In this document: piece by piece, positions 38,479 to 51,056 of the stretch
How positions within the stretch are numbered: the first letter of the stretch is position 1
Layout: each line of letters begins with the position of its first letter
Origin: Cryptomeria japonica
Lineage: Eukaryota > Streptophyta > Pinopsida > Cupressales > Cupressaceae
Assembly: GCF_030272615.1 (NCBI RefSeq)
Contig: NC_081407.1
Location: 264,994,074-265,058,073 of the forward strand
Length of the DNA: 64,000 nucleotides
Direction of reading: 5' to 3'
The notes under the pieces: generated by a model
What the model was told of the DNA's origin: nothing
What the model saw: the letters and a program-made list of their open reading frames with translations, nothing else
Databases searched by the model: none
Translations under genes and position numbers: made by a program

Positions 38479-39591
38479 TGTTGGTATTATGGATGTGTTG
38501 CATTAGTTTTGTCATTGATGTCAACACTTATCCTTCTAGAGATCTACATTGTTGATTTGGCACTATAGTTATATTGGTTTACTATTGAACCAACACATTG
38601 TGTTCACCGACAAGTTCGGTGACTTATGCAAAGTCACCAGTATATTGTTCACCGACAGGTTATATGGTTCACCAACACTGATGATGACTTGTTATTATCT
38701 GGAGATCACTTGATTATGTCGAAGACATGGTTTGTATACTTGGTTTTGGTGTTTTGGTTATTGGTCTAATTGGGTTGACATATTTGTTGTTACTGACAGA
38801 TTGGTCTAGGTTATGGACCGGTATGCGTTATCTATTCCAAATCAACACGACACATTATGGAGATGATTTATTGATTGAATATTGTTGTAAATGTATTGAG
38901 CTGACATGATGCATCGCATCAAGACTTATTTGTAATTGATTTTATTGTAATATTCTTAGTGAGACGACCTACACATTTGGTCTTAGGTTTTGTATATATG
39001 TAAGATCTCATTTGTGAGATATGAGACGGTATGTAAGGTTATGATATGGTATTGTAACATGGTATGTGCAAATATTGAAGATCATATGAGCAGACCATAG
39101 AGAAGGTTCAAGGAAGGTTTGAAGGTGTTTATCAGATCTTAACCGGTACTGAATCCAACATTGGAGATGCTATTTTGAGCAATACATTATTCTAGGATTT
39201 AACCATCCTACTATAGTCATTGTGACTCCCATTTGAGCAGTGTGCTCTAGGTGGTTGGCCTTTCTGCATGTGTAGACCCCATTTGTATACACATACTATC
39301 TGTAGTAGTATCATCTAATTGTGGGTAAGATTTCCCATTGTGGTTTTTCCCCTTACAGAGTTTCCATTTCAAAATCTTTATGTTATGTGTTGTGGATGTT
39401 TTTTCTGTTTCTGTTTCATGCATTAAGTTTCATCGATATTGATATTAACTGCTAATATGTTAACCGACATTAAGTTTGGTTTACCGGTATTAAGTATCAA
39501 GTTTGATTAAGTTATAATTGGGTTGAATATCATTGACAACTGATTCACCCCCCCCCCCCCCCCCCTCTCAGCTACCTTCCGGTTCCTAACA
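38479..39591 (+). repeat. 5' LTR of the nested copia
   Basis: 1113 bp, TGTTGGTATT...TTCCTAACA. TATATATG near 38992 is the probable TATA box. An 18-base C run (39548-39565) precedes TCTCAG near the end; the other LTR has 9 Cs. In the first ~250 aligned bases I count 11 differences between the LTRs, 10 of them transitions. Confidence 0.96.
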
Positions 39592-39593
39592 AT

Positions 39594-39605
39594 TGGTATC
39601 AGAGC
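39594..39605 (+). other. Primer-binding site, initiator tRNA-Met
   Basis: TGGTATCAGAGC starts two bases after the LTR ends. It is complementary to the 3' end of plant initiator tRNA-Met, the usual copia primer. Confidence 0.95.
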
Positions 39606-39648
39606 ACAGTCCTCTTTTTGCAGAAGCCTGATAGCTTGAGGAGATCCT

Positions 39649-40740
39649 ATGGCAACAAACATTTTCAGGAAGGATAGTCCTAAACTTGATGGAACTAACT
39701 ATGGTATATGGAAGATCAGAATGGAGACACATCTTAATTGCATTGGAAGAGACATATGGGAAGTTACAAAGAATGGCTATGTTGGTCCTACTCTAAATTA
39801 ACTTAATCCACCAACATTGGGTAAAGATCAATAAAATCATTGCAAAGTGAGAGAAGCACTTTTGAGCACATTATCAAATCAACAAATTATGGGATTATCA
39901 GATTGATCTACTGCTAAAGCTATTTGGGATCAATTGGAGACATTGTATGAAGGAGATACCACTGTCAAAATTGCAAAACTGGAATGTTACCGGGTCAGGT
40001 ATGAAAACTTAAAAATGGAAGAAGATGAAAGAATTTATGTTTTTATGGAAAGAATGAATGAAATTGTTTTAGGAATATAGTGTTGTGGAGGATCCTTAAG
40101 TGAAGATGAAATTGTTTCTAAAGTTTTAAGAGCTTTGCCACCGGCATACAAAATGAAAGTAATTGCTATTAATGAGTTGAGAACAATGTCTAATACATCA
40201 GTATATAGAGATACCTGGTTGGAAAACTTTCTGCATTTGAGCTTGAGGAATTTGGTCTTGTTGCTACAATTAAGATAGATTTAGCCTTCAGAGCATCATC
40301 ATCTACAACATCATCATCATCATCTGACAAATCTGATTGGAAAGCACTGTATGCAAAAGAACTTGAAGATATCATAAGGGAAAATGAAGAACTGGAAGAA
40401 CTTGAAGCACTATTTGCAAGGAAAATGCGTAAAGGTCCAGTTGGAAGTAAGCATGAAGGTAAAGCACCGTTTAAATGTTTTAATTGCAATAAAGTTGGTC
40501 ATATAGCATCTAGATGTCTTGATAGACATGCAAGATTGAGAGAGGAAGCTAAAAGAACATATAAGCCTAACCCTGAATATCAGAGATATAGATTTAAGAA
40601 GAACAGAGATAAATTTTGTTACTATGTTGATGAAGGAGTTACTGATGATTCTGATGAAGAACTGACAAACAATGGATGGGCTTTTGTTGCAATAAAAGAA
40701 GATCAACTTGCACCTACTGTTCTACCGATAGAGTAGGCCC
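39649..40740 (+). pseudogene. Copia gag (broken)
   Basis: Starts MATNIFRKDSPKLDG at 39649, with YGIWKIRMETHL (gag N-terminal domain), AIWDQLETLYEGD, then FMERMNEIVLG and LPPAYKMKVIAINEL. In-frame stops occur at about 39799, 39832, 39904 and 40078, and a frameshift near 40210. The C-terminal part is open from 40425 and carries the CCHC knuckle CFNCNKVGHIASRC (RNA binding). The reading runs into a TAG at about 40735 where gag-pol should continue in the same frame. Confidence 0.92.
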
Positions 40741-42017
40741 TGACAGCTAAAATTGAAGAAAAAGATGAATGGATCATTGATAGTGGATGTTCACATCATG
40801 TGACTGTTGATAAGAGTAAATTCTTATCTTTTCAGGAATATAGTGGAGGTCTAGTAAGATTTGGCGATGATAAAGCTTGTTTAATCAAATGAAAAGGCAC
40901 TATATTTTTGGATGGTAAGCATAATACTGACAATGTTTATTATGTTGAAGGTTTGAAGCATAATCTTTTGAGTGTTGGTCAATTAGTTGAAAAGGGATTT
41001 TTGTTACAATTAAAGAATGGTAAATGCAAAATCATGAACATAACTGGATTGGAGATTGCAATCGGTAATCAAACTAAAGGTAATATCTTTCATTTGAACA
41101 ATAGTGATAAGATATGTTTGATTGCACATATTGATGAAAGTTGGTTATGGCATAAGAGACTTTGTCATGTGAATTTTGATTGCATTGTAAAGATCAGTTC
41201 AACTAAGGCAGTAAGGGATTTACCTAAGATTGTGAAACCTTATAATTCGGTATGTAAGGAATGTCAAATGGGAAAGCAAGTTAGAACAACTTTTAAGAGT
41301 ATTTATGAGAAATCCAATAATGTTCTTGATTTAATTCATATTGACTTGTGTGGTCCGGTAAGAACAAGAAGTCTATAGGGAGATAGATACTTTATGCTAA
41401 TTATTGATGATTATTCTAGAATGTGTTGGGTTACTTTTCTCAAGGAGAAATCAGAAGCTTTTGGAAAATTCAAGTTATTCAAGGCAATGGTAGAGAATGA
41501 AACCGATAAGAAAATCAAATGTTTGAGATCTAATCAAGGAGGAGAATTTACATCTAAGGAATTTAATACATTTTGTGAAGTGAATGGAATCAAAAGACAA
41601 CTATCAGCACCCTGAACACCTCAGCAAAATGGAATTGTGGAAAGGAAGAACAAAACTATTCTGAAAGTAGCTAGAAGCATGATATTGGAAGCAAATCTAC
41701 CTCATGTGTACTGGAGAGAAGCAGTGAATACAACAGTTTACACTTTCAATAGAGTTCACATCAAAGGTGAACATGGTAAGACCCCTTGTGAACTATGGTT
41801 TGGTAATACTCCTACTCTTAAATACTTTAGAATATTTGGAAGCAAATGTTATATTAGGAGAGATGAGTATGTTGGTAAATTTGATCCTAGAAGTGATGAA
41901 GGAATATTTCTTGGTTATTCATCTAAGAGAAAGGCATATAGATGTTTTAATAAAAGATTGCAAAAGATCATTGAAAGTGCTAATGTGAAGATAGATGAAT
42001 ACTTTAGAGGAAATTAA
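40741..42017 (+). pseudogene. Copia protease and integrase (broken)
   Basis: The protease active site DEWIIDSGCSHHVT is at ~40770-40810, followed by GLKHNLLSVGQL. The integrase zinc-binding HHCC region is WHKRLCHVNF ... CKECQMGK (41149-41280). The core carries HIDLCGPV (first Asp), IDDYSRMCWV (second Asp region) and PQQNGIVERKN (catalytic Glu, ~41622-41650). The region ends with FGSKCY, GIFLGYSSKRKAYR and a stop at 42017. In-frame stops interrupt at 40890, 41378 and 41615. The integrase cuts target DNA and inserts the cDNA; this copy cannot. Confidence 0.93.
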
Positions 42018-42221
42018 AGGTCTGAAGATTTTGAACCGGCAGTTGAGATGATCATAAATGAACCTATACAGAGTGCACCTATACATAATGTGGGTCCAGT
42101 CACACCGGCATCATCAGAGAATTCCACAGTGACTGAAGAACAACAACATATGAATAAACCCAGGTATGTAAGACTGGATCACTCAGAAAATTAGATAATT
42201 GGGAATAAGTATCAAGGTGTT

Positions 42222-43805
42222 ATGACAAGAGGAAGACTGGCAAATGAAGAGGTATGCTTAATTTCTCAAATTGAACCAATGTCTGTTATTGAAGCATGTC
42301 AAGATGAACATTGGATTAAAGCAATGGAAGATGAATTAAAACAAATTAAAAAGAACAATACATGGACATTAGTTCCCCGGCCTAAAGACAAAAATGCAAT
42401 TGGAACTAAATGGGTATTCAGAAATAAACTTAATGAAGATGGTAAGGTGATCAGGAACAAAGCAAGATTAGTGTGTAAAGGATATTCACAGAAAGAGGGA
42501 ATTGATTACAATGAAACCTTTGCACCGATAGCTAGAATTGAGGCAGTTAGATTATTTCTTGCATTTGCAACTCATAAGAACTATAAAGTATATCAGATGG
42601 ATGTAAAATGTGCATTTCTGAATGGTGATCTTGAAGAGGAAGTTTACATTGAACAGCCTGATGGATTTTTGATAAATGTTAAAGATATGGTTTGTAGATT
42701 AAGGAAAGCTTTGTATGGAGTGAAGCAAGCTCCCAGAGCTTGGTATGGTAGATTGGACAAATACCTTTTGAAGCTTGGTTACAACAAAGGTAATGCTGAC
42801 AACAACTTATATTTCAAAGTGACTAATGATAACATCTTAGTTATTGAAGTTTTTGTTGATGATATCATTTTTGGAGGAGAAGATGGATTGTGTAAGGACT
42901 TTGCTAACAAGATGCGGGAAGAATTTGAAATGTCTATGATTGGGGAGATAAAATTCTTTTTAGGATTGTAGATTTCACAAACTGATAAAGGTATATTCGT
43001 ATGTCAAACAATATACTTGAAGGAACTACTAAAGAAATTTGGTAGGGAAAACTCTAAACTGGTAAGTACTCATATGATTACAACTGATAAATTGACATTG
43101 AAGGATGATTTAGCTCTTGTTAATCCGACAAGATACAAATCTATGATTGGAGGTTTACTGTATTTGACACAAACAAGACCTCATATAATGAATGTAGTAT
43201 GTATTGTTTCAAGATTTCAGAGTAATCCTAAAGAAAATCATGAATCGGCAGTAAAAAGGATTTTTCGGTATCTACAAGGCACAACAAATCTTGGTTTATG
43301 GTATCCTAAAGATGAAAATTTTGATTTATGTGCATACACCGATGCAAATTGGGCAGGAGATGTGGATGACCGAAAGAGTACCATTGGCGATGCATTCTTT
43401 CTTGGTAGCAGATTGATTTCATGGTTAAGCAAGAAGCAGAGTTGGACATCATTATCAATAGTAGAATCAGAATATGTTGCAACATCAACTAATTGTACTC
43501 AGGTATTATGGATTAAGCAAATGTTGAAGGACATAAAGGTAAAATGCAAAGAACCTATAATCATTTATTGTGATAACTCAGCAACAGTTGATATATCAAA
43601 GAATCCGTTATTTCACTCTAAGACTAAGCATGTTTCTATCAAATATAACTTTCTGAAAGAGAATGTTGAAGCAAAAGAAGTAAGATTGGTTTATGTGAAT
43701 ACTAAAGAGCAAATTGCAGATATCTTTACAAAGCCTTTGCCTAAGGAAACTTTTGAATATCTCAAAGAGCAGCTTGGGGTAATACCCTCGCCGGTAGAGA
43801 CTTAG
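42222..43805 (+). pseudogene. Copia reverse transcriptase and RNase H (one in-frame stop)
   Basis: The RT piece (42222-42971) contains [73 protein letters not shown] (motif A Asp), [14 protein letters not shown] and [10 protein letters not shown] (copia VDD active site). A TAG at 42969 replaces the expected Gln in FLGLQI. RNase H (43017-43805) has RYKSMIGGLLYL, YTDANWAGDVDDRKST, YVATSTNCTQVLWI, IYCDNSATVDISKNP and ends ADIFTKPLPKE. Apart from the one stop this is the best-preserved coding stretch in the window. Confidence 0.95.
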
Positions 43806-44160
43806 ACAGTTGAAGTTTGGCATCAAATTGACAGAAACTAATAGAGAAATTTTTTTTTCCAGCTTTGATGGAGGAGAGCTACTTCTCAGGGGGAGTAGTT
43901 GGTTGTATGTTCTGGTATTTTTTTATTTTTATTGCTTTGGCATTTGATGTCAAAGGGGGAGAGATCTACGGAAAAACATTCTTGAGAGAAATCTATGAGA
44001 CATTATTCATTGGGGGAGAGATATATACTCTTTGTATTTTGATTTTGATTTCTGGTATTGATCTATTCTAGAGATTGTTGGTTTTTGGTTTTTGGCATTC
44101 TGTTTTGGTACTTAGATGTTTTTTCCATCTAGTGTTGCCATCAATGCCAAAGGGGGAGAT
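43806..44160 (+). other. 3' untranslated region and polypurine tract of the nested copia
   Basis: Three similar purine-rich units, GTCAAAGGGGGAGAG (43950), CATTGGGGGAGAG (44008) and CCAAAGGGGGAGAT (44147), occur before the 3' LTR. The last one abuts TGTTGG and is the functional-position polypurine tract; the others look like duplicated or decoy tracts. The intervening short ORFs have no domain. Confidence 0.85.
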
Positions 44161-45264
44161 TGTTGGTATTATGGATGTGTTGCATTAGTTTTGTCATTGA
44201 TGTCAACACTTATCCTTCTAGAGATCTACATTGTTGATTTGGCACTATGGTTATATTGGTTTACTGTTGAACCGACACATTGTGTTCACCGACAAGTTCA
44301 GTGACTTATGCACAGTCGCCGGTATATTGTTCACTGACAGGTTATATGGTTCACCAACACTAATGATGACTTGTTATTATCTGGAGATTGCTTGATTATG
44401 TCGAAGACATGGTTTGTATACTTGGTTTTGGTGATTTGGTTATTGGTCTAATTGGGTTGACATATTTGTTGTTACCGACAGATTGGTCTAGGTTATGGAC
44501 CGGTATGCGTTATCTATTCCAGATCAGCACAACATGTTATGGAGATGATTTATTGATTAAATATTGTTGTAAATATATTGAGCCAACATGATGCATCGCA
44601 TCAAGACTTATTTGTAATTGATTTTATTGTAATATTCTTAGTGAACCGACCTACACATTTGGTCTTAGGTTTTGTATATATGTAAGATCTTATTTGTGAG
44701 ATATGAGATGGTATGAAAGGTTATGATATGGTATTGTAACATGGTATGTGCGAATATTGAAGATCATATGAGCAGACCATAGAGAAGGTTCAAGGAAGGT
44801 TTGAAGGTGTGTATCAAAGCTTAACCAGTACTGAATCCAGCATTGGAGATGCTATTTTGAGCAGTACATTATTCTAGGATTTAACCATCCTACTGTAGTC
44901 ATTGTGACTCCCATTTGAGCAATGTGCTCTAGGCGGTTGGCCTTTCTGCATGTGCAGACCCCATTTGTATACACATACTATCTGCACTAGTATCATATGA
45001 TTGTGGGTAAGGTTTCCCACCATGGTTTTCCCCCTTATAGGGTTTCCACGTCAAAATCTTTGTGTTATGTGTTGTGGATGTTGTTTCTCTTTCTGTTTCA
45101 TGTATTAAGTTTCACCGGTATTGATATTAACTGCTAATCTGTTAACTCACATTAAGTTTGGTTTACCGGTATTAAGTATCAAGTTTGATTAAGTTATAAA
45201 TGGGTTGAATTTCATTGACAACATATTCACCCCCCCCCTCTCAGTTGCCTTCTAGTTCCTAACA
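44161..45264 (+). repeat. 3' LTR of the nested copia
   Basis: 1104 bp, from TGTTGGTATT to TTCCTAACA, followed directly by the duplicated ATTGT. Its C run is 9 bases (45230-45238), which accounts for the length difference from the 5' LTR. Confidence 0.96.
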
Positions 45265-45269
45265 ATTGT

Positions 45270-46904
45270 ATCATGACACTTATGATTTTAAGATATATAT
45301 GAGATGATTCATCCTCACGACAACTGTATGGATGTGTACCTATGTGATGCTTCTATATGTCTTATGATGTATGTTTCTATGTGATGCTTATGATATGGAT
45401 GTAAATATGTACATGATGAAATGCAATTTTTTTTGTTCTTTTATGTTTTTCATATGTTATGCAAATGTGAATGTGAATGTATGAAATGCAGATGAATATG
45501 ATAATGCAAATAACTATTTACATGATGAGAATGTAAAATGTGCTAGCATGTGTTGTGTGTGGGATATGGTGCAATTGTGATATCTATATGTATGTATGAA
45601 ATGCAAATATGTGGTAATGCAGGTGCAGACTACATGAAATGCAAATATTTTTGGCATGTCATTATACTCAGTCATGTGATAACAGGCTACACGTACTCAA
45701 GAAAGACGATGGAGGTCAATCAAGAAAGGGTGACGGAAGATAGAAGATATGGAAGTGAAAGAGCTTCTTGTGCTATTATCATCATTGAGCTTTATTATGG
45801 AAAATAGGTTATGACAATTGAGGTATATGTTTGACCTAGAAAGTCATTGTACCTGTTTGCATGGAGATCAGACAGTCACAAACAAGGAATGCCCCAGTTC
45901 ATAGTAGATTCTTAGTGTCCTCATATCCTTAGACAAGTCATAGCATTACTAAGAGACAAACCATAGACAACAAAGAAAAATAGGTGACGATACCCCATCC
46001 TTACCTTTCCAGCCAAAGACATCCTGGAGATAAAATCTCTAGTCAGAGACATCCCAGAAAAGCTAAAAGACATGTCACCAAAAGATAAAAATCAAAAGAA
46101 AACCAAGACTCGACACCAACATCCACTGTAGTCCTCAAGTTTAGTGTCTCTTGTCACTTGTATAAGTCTTATTTAATTGTGGTCACAATGTTTACTTTCA
46201 CAAAAGGATAGATAACAGTGAACCATAATGTTGTCTGAGTCTGTTGAAAGATTTGATTTGTTGAAGCCCATTATTGTTGTTGTGTCTCATCTGAAACTGA
46301 CTGAATCCATGAAACTGATATGTTATTACGGAGAAGATGAAACTTTATTGCGGATCTGTGATGCAAGTGTTGTTTTATTGTGGATTGTGCGTAGATAGAC
46401 TGAAGAAAACTAAAAGAAATCGTACTCCTCGAAATGTGTGATGCTCTTAGTTCCACACCCATCACTAGACTTAGGATTTGCCTTAGCCACATATAGGAGC
46501 TGATTTGTTATGGATGGAAAGGGGTGAAAAAGGAGGTTTATGATGAATGGCTAACCAATCTTGGGTAGATCAATAATAAGCCATGATGGGAGTGGGTAAG
46601 TTTGTTATGGATGGATAAGCTATGAGTGTGTGCAAAGTGAAGGATGAGATCGAATCCCGAAGGAGGGAGGAGCGATGTCTCTACTCATGGCGTCGATGAC
46701 CCAGTTTTCACCATGGTACTTGCCCAAGGCGCCACCGAAGTGGTTTTCACCATTGGACGAAATGTTTTTCTATTTACTTTTTTTATTTTTTTATTTTTTT
46801 TGTGTCACAAGGTGCCTGTTTGCCAGGTTTTCACCAAGTAACGATTTTTTATTTTATGATTTTTTTGTATTTTTGAATTTTATTTCTTTTTCTTTTTCTG
46901 AAGA
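45270..46904. other. 3' region of the gypsy element, right part
   Basis: Resumes the gypsy element after the copia insertion. No gene is supported on either strand; frames at 45550-45807 (plus) and 46271-46492 (minus) have no recognisable domain. With 35986-38473 it forms the long non-gag-pol segment between the integrase tail and the 3' LTR. Confidence 0.6.
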
Positions 46905-47167
46905 GCTATGTGTAAAGCCTGCGAAGGTGCATGTTGTTGATTGGATCCTCCAAAGGTTCTCCATCTGGGGTGGAAAGATGATATGCACCTGATCCGTAAA
47001 CTATTGTAATGATGTAAGGACCAAGCCAATTTGGTTCAAACTTGCCCTTCTTCTCTCTGTCTTACTAATTTTTAAGATTTTCTTTGAGAACTAAGTCATC
47101 CACCTCAAATGTGTGAGGCTTTACCTTATGATTGTAGTTGTGTCATTTCTTGATTGAATGATGTGTA
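46905..47167 (-). pseudogene. Gypsy integrase C-terminal tail only
   Basis: The minus strand reads VKPHTFEVDDLVLKENLKN, two stops, then KGKFEPNWLGPYIITIVYGS, GAYHLSTPDGE and INNMHLRRLYT. This is the conserved C-terminal end of plant Ty3/gypsy integrase, which contacts cDNA ends and target chromatin. The catalytic core (D, D, E) and zinc-binding region that should precede it are absent; the protease linker runs straight into it. Confidence 0.88.
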
Positions 47168-48460
47168 GCTCGAGCGACTATCTTCCTTGATAAAGGAACT
47201 GAGATAGAATCACTAGCGTGTGGACTACACAGGCCCATATGCATGTCACCTAAAGAAGTTTGGGCATCCCTGATAACAAAGTCCTTTGAGGAAGTTCCAT
47301 TAAAGTTCCATTGATGTGATGTATCGCCAAAAGGGAATGGATGTGTGAAACAAGTGAATGAGTTATGAAGGCTTATGACTGCGAAAAGAAGTGAAAGTAG
47401 GATAGCATGATGAAGACTTAGGATCAACAAGTATTCTTTTTGACTTGAAATTTTAGAACTTTTGCCTCCAGTTATTTTGATATTAGGGGAGATCAACTCT
47501 TGTTCTTTTTCTTTCATAGGATTTTTATCCTTGACCTTGATTTTTGCAGAGTCCAATAGCTCTTGATTTTGATTTGAACTAAAGGACTTCTCTTTATTTT
47601 TTACTTTTAGATTTTTCTTTTCAAAGCTTAATTTTTCATCCCTAATGAGTAAGGGCTTTTCTAATTCTTGTTTATCCAAGTCTAGGAGAGGAGTGGAAAT
47701 GGAATTAGTGGATGAAATGATAAGGCTATGTGAGTTCTCAAGAGGGCTGGCGATATTCTCAATAGATTCTTTGTTGGAACCACTCTTAGGACTATTGATA
47801 TCAAGAGTTACTTTCACCACTAGAGGAGATTTGCATTCAGACTTAGTAGCCACAATGCTAGGTGGTTCACAACCAATTCCTTGAAAATTGTTTATAGATT
47901 GTTCCTGTTGGTTGAATACCTTAGGAGATAGTGGAAGTTGATCAACATGAAATATATACTCACCACATCCTGTGTCTTTAATCTTGAACTTTTCTTTGAT
48001 CTCTTCTTGTTTTGATGTAGAAGCTTTCAAGGATTCTGGATCAACATACGCTAAAGATGCAACAACTTCTCGATTGGCTGGGATTGTTATTTTTGATCTA
48101 GGTCACAGATTGTTGCAATATATGAATGGGTTTGGATCAGCTTTGACGATTACTTCAACTCCATCGTGTGGGAACTTGGTACATCGATGATATGTGGATG
48201 GGATTGCGCTCATCTTATGAATCCATGGGCATCCCAAGAGTATGTTGTATGTGAGCTCTAGATCAAGGACTTGACAAACCACATCCTTTGTAACTGGGTC
48301 TACTCTGAGAGGTAAGGTGACCGTGCCCTTAGATGAGGGCTCTTCGTCATCATATGCTTTTACGATGATAGCATGTGTAGAATTCACAACTTTTTCAGAA
48401 TATCCCAATTGTTTAATAGTGTTCAATTTACAAATGTTCAGACCTACTCCTCCATCTATC
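47143..48460 (-). pseudogene. Gypsy protease and linker fused to the integrase tail
   Basis: The protease starts at about 48460 with LIDGGVGLNICKLNTIKQLG; DGG stands for the retropepsin D-S/T-G, as in related plant elements. It continues KAYDDEEPSSKGTVTLPLR, YNILLGCPWIHKM and STYHRCTKFP to about 48103. A 295-codon open linker (48030-47143) begins near KFKIKDTGCGEYIFHVDQLP and is rich in Ser/Lys/Glu. It ends KIVARATHHSIKK, which is already in the integrase C-terminal region. So RT, RNase H and integrase core, normally several kilobases, are deleted. The linker motif GCGEY is shared with the gypsy copy at 7478. Confidence 0.85.
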
Positions 48461-48474
48461 AGGACTCATTTTAT

Positions 48475-51056
48475 TCAATGTTTGTGTAGGAAGGCTTCAA
48501 TGTGTAAAGGTACATTATGTGGTTGGCTTACAGAGGCGTCATCAGCTTCTGTGAATATAAGGGAGTGTGGAATGGAAAGGTATCCCACCATGGCTTGAAA
48601 ATGGTCCATGTTCAGATCAATGGGGATAGAAGTTTCTCTCAAAGTTTTATCAAGGATGGCTTTATGTGCAGGGGATATGCGTAAAAGCTCAAGGATGGAG
48701 ATAAGTGCGGGCGTTCTCCCTAACTGTTCTACCAAATCATACTCAGGTTTGGTTGTTGAGGAAGTGGTGGTTTTAGTTGGAGCACCTTGCAAAGGGACCT
48801 TACCTTGTCGAGTTGTGGCATTACATTTAGAGGTAGATTCAAAATAAGGTCCAATGCCTTTTAGGACAACTTTGGGTCTTTGAGTAGAATTTTTAGGTGC
48901 TTTGTCCTTTATGATAATGGTAGAGACATAATTGTCCAACAAAATGTGATTAACAATAGAATCATAGTTATAGGAGGCTTTTGTATAGTTGTCCTTCTCA
49001 TATGTGGCTTTGGCTTTTCCCTTGTCATGTTTAGGGAATGGTTCCTTGAACATCTCATGTTCTTGATTGGATGAATGTTCGATCTTGATGTCACCTCTAT
49101 CAATAAGATCTTGTACGATGTTCTTCAGTCGATGACAATTTCCTATTTTATGTCCCTTGCTCTTGTGATACTCATAGTATTCATCATCATTCCACCAATT
49201 TGGTTTGACCTTTGGTTCATATGAAGGATTGTCAGGAATTGTTATTATCTTGTTTACCACTAGCTTCTTGAAAGTTGATTCAAGCGGTTCTCCCAATGGG
49301 GTGTATTTCCTTCATGGTTTGGAAGTTGTTTGAGTATTCACTTGGTTGTCTGTAGAACTCGATGATCCAGAAAGAATGATTTTGGGTCTCACTATGTTAG
49401 CATCAACGACACCATCATTTATTGTGTTCTTGTTCTTGTTCCAAAATTGTGGCTTGTCTTTTCCTTTAAAGTCCTCTTTGTTTTCTTTGAATATCTTAAT
49501 GACTCCTTGCTCAATTAAGACCTTCTTTGTCACTAAGCCTTTCTCAATGACATCCTTGAAAGTGGACAAACAATCTTTTCTTAAGTCTTAACCAATTTCT
49601 CTGTGGACATTATGTGTGAACATCTCTACCATTTGTTTTTGTGGAATTTCACAAGAGCATTTGCTGGCTAAATTCTTCCATCTTTGTAAGAATGATGAAA
49701 ATTACTCGCCATCCTTTTTCTTTGTGTTGCACAAAGTGGTGACTGATATATCTATATCTATGTTATATGAGAAATATTGTATAAAATCTTCTGCTAGATC
49801 ACCCCATGACTTAATTCCAGGTGGAAGTTGGGAGAACCATTCCATAGCTTGATCACCTAAGCTTTGTGGGAACAATCTCATCAAGTATGTTTCTTCTGCT
49901 GCTACCTCAATGCAAGTTGTGAAAAAATGTCTTATATGTGCCTTAGAGTCTCCTTTGCCTCTGTGCTTATCAAACTTAGGTGTCACGAAATGTGTAGGAA
50001 ATGGAGGCATTGGAATGTTTCTATCCAATGGATAAGGACATATGTCTCTCATTGTATAAGTTGGCTTTGGTGTATTTATATCCTCCATTTTATTTTGTAA
50101 GTCCTTAATTTGCTATTCCAAATTGTTCTTAGGTGGAGACCAACTTCTTGGACCATATCCCATGCGTAAGCTACTGGGTGGAGGAGGAGCATACTGCATG
50201 TATGAATGGTATTGATCATAAACATGTTCATAAGGATGAGGTCTATAATGATACTATGTATGAGAACCATCTGGTACATAGTCATAATGAGGAATGGAAT
50301 ATCTCCTTTATCCATGTATATCATATTCTACAGGCATGTCATGAGTTTGTTCTAGTGTAGTGCCCCCAAATTTGACACGGGGTTTTCTTGTGTCCAAATT
50401 TTGAGCATGCCTCTGGATATTCAATTGTTTTGTAGGTTGGTCCTTAGCATTGGTATGCAATTGAGTGTATTTATATGCATAAGACTTCCATAGAGGTCTG
50501 CGCAGATAGAGTTGTTCATGAGATACTCTTTCATGAGTATCATAAGTTTGACCATGTGTTTTTGGGACCTCAGGTTTTTGAAACAAAGATGACGGTGACT
50601 CAGGCACAAAACGTGGTCCTCTAGTACCTCCACTATTAGGTCTCTTTTGATCCATGTTGAGTTGAGTTTCTTGCATAGGTCGATTTTCCACTATTTGAGA
50701 CATTTCGAATCACAAGGTATCTTAGCTCCACTTTGTGCCATCACTTTTAATAAATATTGTATATCTCTTCTCATGATTTCCTCAACCAATCTATTAAAAT
50801 GGGGATCCATAATAGAGTCTTCCACTTTTGCTGAATGTACTGAAATGTTGTCCACATTGTCATTGTGTGTATCATTGTTGTTTGTATTATCCATGTTCTC
50901 AACATTTTGAGTGCTTCTATAAATGTCCATGTCTGATAATGTGGTATGATCAGAATTGAAAAATATATCATTGTCATACTCATAGCCACTCATGTTTGCA
51001 GACTCTTGAGCCTCTTTACCTTCCCTCCTAGATTTTTGGGAACGGGTTTCAACCAT
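48475..51056 (-). pseudogene. Gypsy gag (several stops)
   Basis: Met at 51056 opens MVETRSQKSRREGKEAQ and an Asn/Asp-rich N-terminus. The capsid region (50088-49702) contains HFVTPKFDKHRGKGDSKAHI, TYLMRLFPQSLGDQAMEWF and LPPGIKSWGDLAEDFIQYF. Further down, YHKSKGHKIGNCHRLKNIV (about 49180-49120) is a knuckle-like segment in which the first Cys is Tyr. The last open part (49296-48475) ends ISPAHKAILDKTL ... PHNVPLHIEAFLHKH, the usual lead-in to LIDGG of protease. Stops at 50703, 49700, 49570 and 49310 and small shifts show decay. The capsid packages the element RNA. Confidence 0.88.

Larger units (their letters stand above)
38479..45264 (+). mobile_element. Complete Ty1/copia element nested in the gypsy element
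   Basis: 6786 bp, flanked by ATTGT at 38474-38478 and 45265-45269. LTRs 38479-39591 and 44161-45264, initiator-Met primer site at 39594, gag, protease, integrase, RT and RNase H in copia order, polypurine tract at 44148-44159. All domains are recognisable but interrupted by in-frame stops and at least one frameshift. It lies in opposite orientation to the host gypsy element, inside its 3' region, so it inserted later. Confidence 0.97.

Noticed and set aside
46675-46992. Plus-strand 105-codon ORF with a Phe-rich hydrophobic stretch
   Set aside because: Antisense to the end of the integrase tail and a T-rich tract; the hydrophobicity comes from poly-T.
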